This document shows positions 1 to 6,317 of a DNA stretch of 6,349 nucleotides, piece after piece. The DNA comes from an uncultured Porphyromonadaceae bacterium (lineage in GTDB: Bacteria > Bacteroidota > Bacteroidia > Bacteroidales > Muribaculaceae). Numbering within the stretch: position 1 is the stretch's first letter; each line of letters starts with the position of its first letter. Both the position numbers and the translations under genes were made by a program. The notes beneath the pieces were generated by a model, which saw nothing but the letters and a program-made list of their open reading frames with translations, had not been told where the DNA came from and searched no databases. The stretch spans positions 1 to 6,349 of the forward strand of contig URWH01000115.1 of NCBI GenBank assembly GCA_900551515.1, given 5' to 3'.

Positions 1-63
1 GTCGCCATGATGCGCCGCACCATTCTTTCAACCGAGGCCGCGGGCCTGCGCAACATCCTCTAA
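1..63 (+). CDS. 3' end of an unidentified gene (partial, cut by window edge)
   Basis: Only the last 20 codons and a TAA stop are present; the peptide ends in AAGLRNIL. I do not recognise the family from this tail. Frame 1 is preferred because 17 of its 20 sense codons end in G or C, as in the clear genes of this window, whereas frame 3 (also open to the edge, and in frame with the downstream methyltransferase) shows no such bias. The stop lies 5 bp before the methyltransferase start, which suggests the two genes are cotranscribed. Confidence 0.5.
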   Translation, partial: VAMMRRTILSTEAAGLRNIL

Positions 64-68
64 AGCAA

Positions 69-701
69 ATGGATCAACTTCTCGACGATTATATCTCGGC
101 TCATATATCTGCTGAACCCCGGCTCCTGGCCGACACCTACCGCTACACCTATCTCAACCATCTCTATCCACGCATGTGCTCGGGTCATGTGCAGGGCCGC
201 ATGCTCAAGATGCTCACCTCAATGCTGCGTCCGCGCCGCGTGCTTGAACTTGGCGCCTTCACCGGCTATTCTACACTGTGCATTGCCGAAGGGATGCCCG
301 CCGACGGCGAGCTGCACACCGTGGAGATCGACGACGAGATGGAGGACGAGCTGCTCGAGCGTTTCGCGCGCTCCGAAGCCGCCTCGTGCATCCATCTGCA
401 CATCGGCGACGCACTCCACGTGGTGCCGTCGCTCGGCGCCGACTGGGACATGGTGTTCATCGACGCCAACAAGCGCCACTACTGCGAATATTTCGAGATG
501 CTGCTACCCCTCGTAAAGCCGGGCGGATACATCCTCGCCGACAACACCCTCTGGGGCGGAAAAGTGATCGAGACGCCGGCGCCCACCGATCCGCAGAGCC
601 GCGGCATCATGCGCTTCAACGATCTCGTGGCCCACGATCCCCGCGTCGAAACCGCAATCATCCCCATCCGCGACGGCCTCACAATCCTCCGCAAATTATA
701 A
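69..701 (+). CDS. Class I SAM-dependent O-methyltransferase (CCoAMT/COMT-like, Methyltransf_3 family)
   Basis: This 210-residue cytosolic enzyme should transfer a methyl group from S-adenosylmethionine to a hydroxyl of a small, probably catechol-like, substrate using a divalent metal. The SAM-binding motif I is VLELGAFTGYST (58-69), and the acidic end of strand 2 is TVEID with E86. The family's metal-site signatures follow: D132 in IDANK, and D158-N159 in ADNTLWGG. The length is normal for bacterial members and the protein looks complete. The frame stays open upstream to the window edge, but the ATG at 69 fits the usual N-terminus (MDQLLDDYISAHIS) and lies 5 bp after the preceding stop. There is no Shine-Dalgarno sequence, which is normal in Bacteroidota. 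The physiological substrate cannot be told from sequence. Its stop is 7 bp from the convergent permease stop. Confidence 0.93.
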   Translation: MDQLLDDYISAHISAEPRLLADTYRYTYLNHLYPRMCSGHVQGRMLKMLTSMLRPRRVLELGAFTGYSTLCIAEGMPADGELHTVEIDDEMEDELLERFARSEAASCIHLHIGDALHVVPSLGADWDMVFIDANKRHYCEYFEMLLPLVKPGGYILADNTLWGGKVIETPAPTDPQSRGIMRFNDLVAHDPRVETAIIPIRDGLTILRKL

Positions 702-708
702 TTATGTG

Positions 709-1938
709 TTAGCGGGGCGTGGCCGCTGAAGGAACGAAGCGCGAGGTGATGAGGCCGATGGCGAGGCCCACAGTTATGAGCAGTGCTGCCACCACGGCGA
801 TGTCGACCGCTTCTACCCTGACGGGATAGACGGCGATGGCCAGCTGCGACGGGTCGCCGTTGAGCTTCACGAATCCGCCAAGCTGCTGGGCTATGCACAG
901 CCCCACGCCGATGATGATGCCCGCTAAGCCGCCCACAACGGATATCAGCCATCCTTCCCAGATGAAGATGCGCCGCAGCATCCCTGTTGTGGCACCCATA
1001 GCGCGCAGCGTGCGCAGGTTGCTTTTCTTTTCGATGATGAGCATCGACAGCGTGGAGATGACGTTAAACGAGGCGATGACCAGGATGAACGCCAGCATCA
1101 CGAACGTTATCCACTTTTCAACGGATATCATCCTGAACGATTCGGCCTCCTGCTCCAGGCGGTCGGCCACGCGGAATCCCGCACCGAGTGCGCGTGTAAG
1201 CGCCTCTTTGCCTTCGGCTTCGCTGACACCCGGCCGGAGCGCCACCTCTATGGCCGTGGCCTCGCCGTCGTCATATTGCAGGATGCCGCGTGCCATGTCG
1301 ATCGGGATAACTACGGTCTGCGCGTCGCGTTCATTGTCCTCGATTCGGTAAACGCCGCCTACGAAAAGTGAGTCGCTTCTGAACGAAGCCATCGGGTTGG
1401 CCGTGTTGATGCGTCCCAGCCGCTTGGGCACGTAGAGCGACAGCAACGTCTGCTCCGACGGATAAGCCTGAAGGCGCACGGCAACGCCGACGCTCACCGT
1501 TGCCACCGGCAGCACGTAATTGGCTGTGTAATAGCCGCCGTCGATTATCGAGCTGTCGATCGGCGTGACGTTCTGATACCCTTCCGGCACCCCGTGAACG
1601 GTCACCGCCATCTGCTTCCCTTCGTGCATGGCCAGCGCGTTTTCGTCGATCACCGCAACGGCTGCCGCCACTTCGCCGAGACCGGTGAGCGACGCCGCGA
1701 GCGAGTCGGCCGACGCGATCACCTTGCCCTCGACGGGCGTGATCTTAAACTGCGGATCGCTCTTCGACATCCGTCCCAGCGCCATGTCGCTGAAGCCGTT
1801 GAACACCGACAGCACGCACACTATCGCGGCCGTGGCTACGGCCACACCGGCCATCGACACTATCGATATGATATTGACAGCGTTGTGGGTTTTTTTCGAA
1901 AACAGATAGCGCAGGGCTATGCGTAGCGAGGTCAGCAT
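709..1938 (-). CDS. LolC/LolE-like ABC transporter permease (FtsX superfamily)
   Basis: This 409-residue inner-membrane protein has the four-helix MacB/FtsX layout: TM1 about 21-46, a large periplasmic domain about 50-270, then TM2 about 276-300, TM3 about 328-351 and TM4 about 378-398. The N-terminus resembles LolC/LolE: IALRYLFSKK, then a helix ending VLSVFNGF, like VLSVMNGF in E. coli LolC. After TM2 the stretch IIEKKSNLRTLRAMGAT matches the cytoplasmic coupling segment (K/R-x-x-x-x-LR-x-x-GA) that contacts the ATPase. By family, it would help move lipoproteins or other envelope substrates from the inner membrane. No ATPase or second permease is in the window, so it is an orphan here. It starts 60 bp after the rbfA stop on the same strand with no terminator visible between, so it is probably in the rbfA operon. 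The lipoprotein role is inferred, not proven. Confidence 0.9.
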   Translation of the reverse strand: MLTSLRIALRYLFSKKTHNAVNIISIVSMAGVAVATAAIVCVLSVFNGFSDMALGRMSKSDPQFKITPVEGKVIASADSLAASLTGLGEVAAAVAVIDENALAMHEGKQMAVTVHGVPEGYQNVTPIDSSIIDGGYYTANYVLPVATVSVGVAVRLQAYPSEQTLLSLYVPKRLGRINTANPMASFRSDSLFVGGVYRIEDNERDAQTVVIPIDMARGILQYDDGEATAIEVALRPGVSEAEGKEALTRALGAGFRVADRLEQEAESFRMISVEKWITFVMLAFILVIASFNVISTLSMLIIEKKSNLRTLRAMGATTGMLRRIFIWEGWLISVVGGLAGIIIGVGLCIAQQLGGFVKLNGDPSQLAIAVYPVRVEAVDIAVVAALLITVGLAIGLITSRFVPSAATPR

Positions 1939-1998
1939 TTTCTCGGCGTGGTCGGGGCTGAAGGGTGATGAACGGGATGTGTGACGGAGCCGGCCGAC

Positions 1999-2364
1999 TT
2001 ATTCCTCTGTGGCCGGATGCTCGCGGGCGTCGTTTTCGAGCAGAGTGTCGATCTTTTCGATATAGTCGAGCGAGTCGTCGAGATAGAATGCCAGCTCGGG
2101 TGTCTTACGCAGCTGGAAGCGCACCTTCTGCGCCAGCTCATAGCGTATGGTCTTGGCGCTCTTGTTGATGCTCTCGATCATCTCCTGAGCCTTCGAGCTG
2201 GGGAACACCGAGAGGTAAGCTTTGGCTATGCTCAGGTCGGGCGACACTCTCACGGCGCTGACCGACACGATCACGCCGCGCGTCTTCGCTGTCTGCTGAC
2301 GGAATATCTCGCTCAGCTCCTTCTGGAGCAGGCGCGCTATTTTTGCTTGACGGGTTGATTCCAT
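1999..2364 (-). CDS. rbfA: 30S ribosome-binding factor A (RbfA)
   Basis: RbfA is a small cytosolic type II KH-domain protein that binds the immature 30S subunit and promotes late 16S rRNA maturation, especially in the cold. The 121-residue product has the expected parts: a first helix (ARLLQKELSEIF, 10-21), the central strand-turn VSPDLSIAKAYLSVF (40-54), and the C-terminal signature IRYELAQKVRFQLRKTPEL (73-91) followed by FYLDDSLDYIEKIDTLL. The frame is open upstream to an ATG at 2406, but those 14 extra residues are encoded by the AT-rich leader. The internal ATG at 2364 begins MESTRQAKIARL, where homologues begin. It is the first gene downstream of the probable promoter at 2431-2438 and is divergent from pyrH. 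The last about 15 residues are an acidic, probably disordered tail. Confidence 0.95.
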   Translation of the reverse strand: MESTRQAKIARLLQKELSEIFRQQTAKTRGVIVSVSAVRVSPDLSIAKAYLSVFPSSKAQEMIESINKSAKTIRYELAQKVRFQLRKTPELAFYLDDSLDYIEKIDTLLENDAREHPATEE

Positions 2365-2430
2365 AATGATTATCTGTTTTTTTAATTGAACGTTTGTCTT
2401 AAACAACGCTCCTGAGGTGCTTTTGGCTCA

Positions 2431-2438
2431 CAAAGTTA
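2431..2438 (-). promoter_or_regulatory. Probable rbfA promoter (-7 element)
   Basis: Read on the minus strand, 2438 to 2431 is TAACTTTG, an exact match to the Bacteroidota -7 consensus TAnnTTTG. No TTG/TTTG is found 19-21 bp upstream, so the -33 half is weak or absent. Transcription would start near 2424, giving a leader of about 60 nt before the rbfA ATG at 2364. The leader just before the ATG is AT-rich without a Shine-Dalgarno motif. Confidence 0.5.
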
Positions 2439-2481
2439 CGATTTTTTTATTAATGACGGTGCCACGGCGGGTGCCATGATG

Positions 2482-2512
2482 TTGCGCATACGCAAAAAAT
2501 TGCGTAAGTTTG
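2482..2512 (+). promoter_or_regulatory. pyrH-frr promoter, Bacteroidota primary sigma type
   Basis: A -33 TTG (2482-2484) is separated by exactly 20 bp from the -7 element TAAGTTTG (2505-2512), matching the Bacteroidota consensus TTTG/TTG-N19-21-TAnnTTTG. Transcription should start near 2518, leaving a leader of about 35 nt that carries two TTTAATAA copies (2518-2525 and 2533-2540) and no Shine-Dalgarno. The spacer holds inverted repeats that could act as an operator; these are listed separately. Confidence 0.75.
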
Positions 2513-2514
2513 CG
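2482..2514. repeat. Four alternating TTGCG/CGCAA half-sites over the pyrH promoter
   Basis: TTGCG occurs at 2482-2486, its complement CGCAA at 2491-2495, then TTGCG again at 2500-2504 and 2510-2514, with starts 9, 9 and 10 bp apart. The middle pair lies in a perfect 7-bp inverted repeat, TACGCAA (2489-2495) and TTGCGTA (2500-2506), with an AAAA centre. The array covers the -33 element, the spacer and the -7 element, as an operator would. Part of the last site is the conserved TTTG of the -7 box itself. A function as a protein-binding site is inference. Confidence 0.55.
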
Positions 2515-2552
2515 ATATTTAATAAGAGCTTGTTTAATAATATCATCTCGAA

Positions 2553-3263
2553 ATGGAACCGAAATATAAACGAGTGCTGCTGAAGCTCAGCGGCGAATCG
2601 CTCATGGGAGCGCAAGGTTACGGCATCGACGCCGTGCGTCTTGGCGAATATGCCGCGCAGATCATGGCGGCTGTCAACGCCGGCGTGCAAGTGGCCATCG
2701 TCATCGGCGGCGGCAACATCTTCCGCGGACTGCAGGGTGCCGCCAAAGGCTTCGACCGTGTGAAAGGCGACCAGATGGGCATGCTTGCCACCACCATCAA
2801 CTCGCTGGCCCTCAGCTCGGCCCTCGAAGCCATCGGACAGCCCGCGCGCGTATTCACCGCCATCAACATGTATCCCATCGGCGAACACTACAGCAACCGA
2901 CGCGCCATCGAAGCCCTGGAACAGGGGTGCGTCTCGATAATGGCCGGCGGCACTGGCAATCCTTTCTTCACCACCGACACCGGCAGCGCCCTCCGCGGCA
3001 TCGAGGTGGGTGCCGACGTGATGCTTAAGGGCACGCGCATCGACGGCGTCTACACCGCCGACCCCGAAAAGGATCCCACGGCCGTGAAGTTCGACAAGAT
3101 CACCTACGATGAGGTGCTCAACCGCGGACTCCGCGTGATGGACCTCACCGCCACGGCGCTCTGCAAGGAAAACGGCCTGCCGATCATCGTGTTCGACATG
3201 GACACTCCCGGCAACCTCGCCAAGGTGCTCGCCGGCGAGCCGATAGGCACGCTCGTCTACTGA
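2553..3263 (+). CDS. pyrH: UMP kinase (uridylate kinase)
   Basis: PyrH phosphorylates UMP to UDP with ATP, the committed step to UTP and CTP, and acts in the cytosol as a homohexamer of the amino acid kinase fold, unrelated to eukaryotic UMP/CMP kinases. The 236-residue length is typical. Visible motifs are LLKLSGESL (9-17, phosphate binding), IGGGNIFRG (51-59), GDQMGMLAT (72-80, with the UMP-contacting Asp), [12 protein letters not shown] (132-143, active-site loop) and [13 protein letters not shown] (159-171, nucleotide binding). The ATG at 2553 gives the standard [16 protein letters not shown] start. It is the first gene after the promoter at 2482-2512 and is followed 41 bp later by frr, the usual partner. 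The rpsB-tsf pair that precedes pyrH in many bacteria is absent; the divergent rbfA is found instead. Family members are commonly inhibited by UTP and many are activated by GTP. Confidence 0.98.
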   Translation: MEPKYKRVLLKLSGESLMGAQGYGIDAVRLGEYAAQIMAAVNAGVQVAIVIGGGNIFRGLQGAAKGFDRVKGDQMGMLATTINSLALSSALEAIGQPARVFTAINMYPIGEHYSNRRAIEALEQGCVSIMAGGTGNPFFTTDTGSALRGIEVGADVMLKGTRIDGVYTADPEKDPTAVKFDKITYDEVLNRGLRVMDLTATALCKENGLPIIVFDMDTPGNLAKVLAGEPIGTLVY

Positions 3264-3304
3264 TCCCCACCCCATCAGAATCAAATCATCAAAACTCAAT
3301 CAAT

Positions 3305-3862
3305 ATGGACGTAAAAGACTATCTGAATCCGGCTGAAGAAAAAATGGAGCTGGCTGTGGCTTACCTCGACGAGTCGCTGTCGCACATCCGCGCCGGCAAA
3401 GCGAGTGCAAAACTCATCGACGGCATCCGCGTGGAATACTACGGAAGCGTCGTTCCCATCAGCAACGTGGCCAACGTGTCGGTGCCCGACGCCCGCACCA
3501 TCGCCATCACCCCCTGGGAGAAAGGCATGTTCAAGGAGATCGAAAAAGCCATCCTCAACTCCGAGCTGGGCATCACGCCCGAAAACAACGGTGAGGTGAT
3601 ACGCCTCTGCATCCCGCCGCTCACTGAAGAGCGCCGCAAAGTGCTTGTAAAGCAGTCGAAAGCCGAGGCCGAAAACGCCAAAGTGTCGGTGCGCAACGCC
3701 CGCCGCGACGCCATCGAAGGCCTCAAGAAAGCCATCAAGCAGGGGCTGCCCGAAGATGTGGAGAAAGATGCCGAAGGCAGCGCACAGAAGCTTCACGACA
3801 AATACATGAAGCGCATCGACGAGCTCTTCGCCGCCAAAGAAAAAGAGATCCTCACAGTGTGA
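3305..3862 (+). CDS. frr: Ribosome recycling factor (RRF)
   Basis: RRF, with EF-G, splits the post-termination ribosome so that subunits can be reused; it is essential in most bacteria. The 185-residue product is full length. Domain I is the three-helix bundle formed by residues 1-30 and about 104-185. Domain II (31-103) is the beta-sandwich. Conserved stretches include HIRAGKAS (27-34), [10 protein letters not shown] (103-112) and the RNARRDAIE segment (130-138), whose arginines correspond to the 50S-contacting arginine region in E. coli RRF. The gene starts 41 bp after pyrH in an AT-rich gap without a Shine-Dalgarno or recognisable promoter, so the two are read as one transcript. A strong intrinsic terminator 24 bp after the stop closes the operon. 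Confidence 0.98.
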   Translation: MDVKDYLNPAEEKMELAVAYLDESLSHIRAGKASAKLIDGIRVEYYGSVVPISNVANVSVPDARTIAITPWEKGMFKEIEKAILNSELGITPENNGEVIRLCIPPLTEERRKVLVKQSKAEAENAKVSVRNARRDAIEGLKKAIKQGLPEDVEKDAEGSAQKLHDKYMKRIDELFAAKEKEILTV

Positions 3863-3886
3863 TCGCCGCAGCGCTATAATACAATG

Positions 3887-3925
3887 GCGGAGCCGCTCCC
3901 TAAGGGGTGGCTCCGCTTTTCGTTT
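3887..3925 (+). terminator. Strong intrinsic terminator of the pyrH-frr operon
   Basis: A perfect 8-bp outer stem, GCGGAGCC (3887-3894) with GGCTCCGC (3909-3916), continues inward for five more pairs including two G-U wobbles, closing on the loop CTAA (3900-3903). It is followed directly by TTTTCGTTT (3917-3925). The stem plus U-tract faces the plus strand, 24 bp after the frr stop. On the minus strand the hairpin is followed by mixed sequence rather than a U-run, so it is at best a weak stop for the oncoming DUF4294 transcript. Confidence 0.92.
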
Positions 3926-3991
3926 ATCGGGCAACAGGTTTCGGATATGGTTCGGGTAAAAGATGCCGGATTTGTTGCTGTGCGGTATGCG

Positions 3992-4618
3992 TCAGAGCTG
4001 GCCGAGCTCAACGGCCACGGCCACGCGTTCGATTATGGCGTCTTTCTCATCTTTTTCGGGGTGGTAATCGCCCTTGAGGTTCACGCCGAAGAAGCGGCCG
4101 AACGTCTGCCAGAACCCGGCGCGGAACGTGCCGAGGAAGGCCTTGATGATGTTGTAGCCCGATTGGTTGGTCTCGCGCTTTATCAGCTTTATCAGCACCT
4201 GCGCCTGCGATTTGGTGAACGTTTTCAGCACCGGTTTGTACTGCTTGAAGATTGCTCCCTCCATGCGGTGCAGATAGTCGTCGCGCTCCTTCTTGGTGGG
4301 GAACGTCTCGATGTATTCGTAGGTCTCCAGCAGCGTTTCGCAGATGAGTTTGGCGTAGGGGAGTGTTTTTTTCACGTCGCGCACCGTGCGCCAGTAGAAT
4401 TCCTCCTGTTTTTTGTTCTTGAATTTCAGCGGCGGAAACACCGACACATCGTTGAGCACTATCATCTTCACCTCCTCGCCGTCGATCTCGGTGTAGTAGT
4501 AGCCGCGGGCATTATGTATGCGCCCGTCGCCCGGTTCGGGCAACTCGAGCATTTCCGGCTCCTGCGCCGAGGCGCACAAACCGGTCAACAATACAGCTAT
4601 GCCGAGAAAGTGTTTCAT
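3992..4618 (-). CDS. Exported DUF4294-family protein of unknown function
   Basis: This 208-residue protein begins with a short type I signal peptide: MKH, a hydrophobic core about residues 4-14, and a likely cut after ASA (A18|Q19). The cysteine at 15 is not in a lipobox (preceded by GL), so a periplasmic or surface protein is more likely than a lipoprotein. The mature part has a beta-like segment, YYTEIDGEEVKMIVLNDVSV (41-60), then FPPLKFKNKKQEEFYWRTVRD. A charged, helix-rich region follows, with conserved-looking aromatic and Lys/Arg residues (YEYIETFPTKKERDDYLHRME), and a C-terminal half containing TKSQAQVLIKLIKRETNQSGYNIIK. I assign DUF4294, a family described in Bacteroidota, from this pattern; no function is known to me. 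It starts 93 bp after the nadB stop on the same strand, beyond a weak hairpin terminator. I see no TAnnTTTG promoter in the gap, so partial read-through from nadB is possible. Confidence 0.88.
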   Translation of the reverse strand: MKHFLGIAVLLTGLCASAQEPEMLELPEPGDGRIHNARGYYYTEIDGEEVKMIVLNDVSVFPPLKFKNKKQEEFYWRTVRDVKKTLPYAKLICETLLETYEYIETFPTKKERDDYLHRMEGAIFKQYKPVLKTFTKSQAQVLIKLIKRETNQSGYNIIKAFLGTFRAGFWQTFGRFFGVNLKGDYHPEKDEKDAIIERVAVAVELGQL

Positions 4619-4673
4619 AGACAGACGGAGAGAGTGGGACGGCGCAATGTCATCGACTAATATGTTAACGTTT

Positions 4674-4692
4674 AAAAGGCACGGAAAGTGCC
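4674..4692 (-). terminator. Possible short intrinsic terminator after nadB
   Basis: On the minus strand a 5-bp GC-rich stem, GGCAC and GTGCC (4692-4688 and 4682-4678), with a TTTCC loop is followed by TTTT (4677-4674). It begins 20 bp past the nadB stop. The stem is short, so termination may be partial, allowing some read-through into the DUF4294 gene. Confidence 0.5.
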
Positions 4693-4711
4693 CGCGCTCC
4701 CGGCAATGGGG

Positions 4712-6283
4712 CTATTTTTTTACCGGAGGATAGTCGACGGTGTAGTGCAGTCCGCGCGATTCCTTGCGCTCTTTGGCCTGACGCATGATCAGATAGCCCA
4801 CGTTGATGATGTTGCGCAGCTCGCATATCTCCCGTGAGGCTTTGGAGCATTTGAAAAGGCGCTCCGTCTCCTCGTAGAGGATGTCGAGGCGGTTCCATGC
4901 GCGGTCGAGGCGCAGGTTGCTGCGCACGATGCCCACGTAGGCGCTCATGATCTGGCCCACCTCCTTGATGCTCTGCGTGATGAGCACCATCTCTTCGGGA
5001 TGCGTGGTGCCCTCGTCGTTCCAGTCCGGCACATCGTGGCGCAGGTCGTAGTTGCCCACCACCTGCGAGGCGTGCCGCGCTGCCGCGTCGGCATATACCA
5101 CAGCCTCGATCAGCGAGTTGCTGGCCAGACGGTTGCCGCCGTGCAGACCGGTGCACGAGCATTCGCCAACGGCATAGAGTCGCTTGATCGACGATTCGCC
5201 GTTGAGGTCCACCTTGATGCCGCCGCATAGATAGTGCGCCGCCGGCGCTACCGGTATATAGTCCTTGGTGATGTCGATGCCCAGCGAGAGGCATTTGTTG
5301 TAGATGTTGGGGAAATGATGGCGTGTCTCCTCGGGATCCTTATGCGTCACGTCGAGATACACGTGGTCGTCGCCGTGAAGCTTCATCTCCGAGTCGATGG
5401 CACGTGCCACGATGTCGCGCGGGGCGAGCGACAGACGCGGGTCGTACTTCTGCATAAACTCCTCGCCGCGGAGGTTGCGGAGCACGGCGCCATAGCCGCG
5501 CATGGCCTCTGTGATGAGAAACGACGGACGGTCGCCGGGATGATACAGCGCCGTGGGGTGGAACTGGATGAATTCCATGTCGCTGACGGTGCCTTTGGCG
5601 CGGTAGACCATGGCTATGCCGTCGCCGGTAGCCACGAGCGGGTTCGTCGTGGTGGTGTACACGGCGCCGACGCCGCCGGTGGCCATCAGCGTGACGCGCG
5701 CCAGGAACTTGTCCACCGACCCCGTGGGGCTCAGCACATAAGCTCCGTAGCAGGTGATGTCGGGAGTGCGGCGCGTCACTATCTTGCCCAGATGGTGCTG
5801 CGTGATTATCTCGATGGAGAAATGATTCTCGTAGATGTCGATATACGGATTCTCGCGCACCTTGCGGATGAGGCTCTGCTGGATCTCATAGCCCGTGTTG
5901 TCGGCATGATGGAGGATGCGAAATTCCGAGTGGCCGCCCTCGCGGTGCAGGTCGAACTTGCCGTCGTCGCGGCGGTCGAAATCCACGCCCCATTCCAGCA
6001 GCTGCCTTATCTGCTCCGGAGCGCCTTTCACCACCTTCTCCACGGCCTTCGGATCGCTGAGCCAGTCGCCCGCGATCATCGTGTCCTGTATATGTTTGTC
6101 GAAATCGTCCACTTCGAGATTGGTCACCGAAGCCACGCCGCCCTGAGCCAGCGCCGTATTGGCCTCATCGAGTGTGGTTTTGCACACCAGAGCCACTCTC
6201 TTGTCGGGACCGGCCACCTTCAGCGCGAAGCTCATGCCGGCGATACCCGAACCTATCACGAGATAATCATATTCGTAAGTCAT
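4712..6283 (-). CDS. nadB: L-aspartate oxidase (NadB)
   Basis: NadB is a cytosolic FAD enzyme that oxidises L-aspartate to iminoaspartate, which NadA condenses with dihydroxyacetone phosphate to make quinolinate for NAD. In anaerobes fumarate can serve as electron acceptor. The 523-residue protein has the Rossmann motif VIGSGIAG (9-16), TALAQGG (43-49), REGGHS with E115 (the aspartate-specificity Glu of E. coli NadB), QFHPTALYHP with H242, LAPRDIVARAI with R289, PAAHYLCGG with H350 and GGNRLASNSL with R385. These correspond to E. coli H244, R290, H351 and R386, so the active site is intact. It is distinguished from the succinate dehydrogenase flavoprotein by REGGHS and by the C-terminal ending KERKESRGLHYTVDYP. 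The start at 6283 gives the expected short lead before the Rossmann fold. It has its own promoter at 6318-6349. nadA and nadC are not in the window. Confidence 0.97.
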   Translation of the reverse strand: MTYEYDYLVIGSGIAGMSFALKVAGPDKRVALVCKTTLDEANTALAQGGVASVTNLEVDDFDKHIQDTMIAGDWLSDPKAVEKVVKGAPEQIRQLLEWGVDFDRRDDGKFDLHREGGHSEFRILHHADNTGYEIQQSLIRKVRENPYIDIYENHFSIEIITQHHLGKIVTRRTPDITCYGAYVLSPTGSVDKFLARVTLMATGGVGAVYTTTTNPLVATGDGIAMVYRAKGTVSDMEFIQFHPTALYHPGDRPSFLITEAMRGYGAVLRNLRGEEFMQKYDPRLSLAPRDIVARAIDSEMKLHGDDHVYLDVTHKDPEETRHHFPNIYNKCLSLGIDITKDYIPVAPAAHYLCGGIKVDLNGESSIKRLYAVGECSCTGLHGGNRLASNSLIEAVVYADAAARHASQVVGNYDLRHDVPDWNDEGTTHPEEMVLITQSIKEVGQIMSAYVGIVRSNLRLDRAWNRLDILYEETERLFKCSKASREICELRNIINVGYLIMRQAKERKESRGLHYTVDYPPVKK

Positions 6284-6317
6284 CGTCGTAAACTATTTTT
6301 CGAATTATTCATCACCG

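Noticed and set aside
479..952. Minus-strand open frame bridging the methyltransferase and permease ends
   Set aside because: It crosses two real genes in a non-coding frame and shows no domain.
2489..2506. The TACGCAA/TTGCGTA hairpin considered as an intrinsic terminator
   Set aside because: No U-tract follows on either strand and it lies between the -33 and -7 boxes, upstream of the predicted start site, so it would not be transcribed from the pyrH promoter; an operator is more likely.
2436..3299. Long minus-strand open frame antisense to pyrH
   Set aside because: It covers the whole of pyrH and the divergent promoters, has a low-complexity His/Ala/Gly/Val-rich product with no family resemblance, and arises because GC-rich codons leave few stops on the opposite strand.
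3296..3934. 212-codon minus-strand open frame antisense to frr
   Set aside because: It is a shadow of frr, running through the terminator and rich in Phe/Leu/His/Val from complemented codons.
3931..3978. Distant inverted repeat GCAACA / TGTTGC downstream of the DUF4294 gene, considered as its terminator
   Set aside because: Only six pairs separated by 36 nt, with no U-tract after it on the minus strand; not a credible intrinsic terminator.
3884..4660. 258-codon plus-strand open frame antisense to the DUF4294 gene
   Set aside because: Its start lies in the frr terminator hairpin and its product resembles no family; the minus-strand frame has a signal peptide and a recognisable domain.
4665..5294. 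Minus-strand open frame inside the 3' part of nadB in another frame
   Set aside because: It is Arg/His/Gly-rich with no family resemblance; the nadB frame is intact with all catalytic residues.
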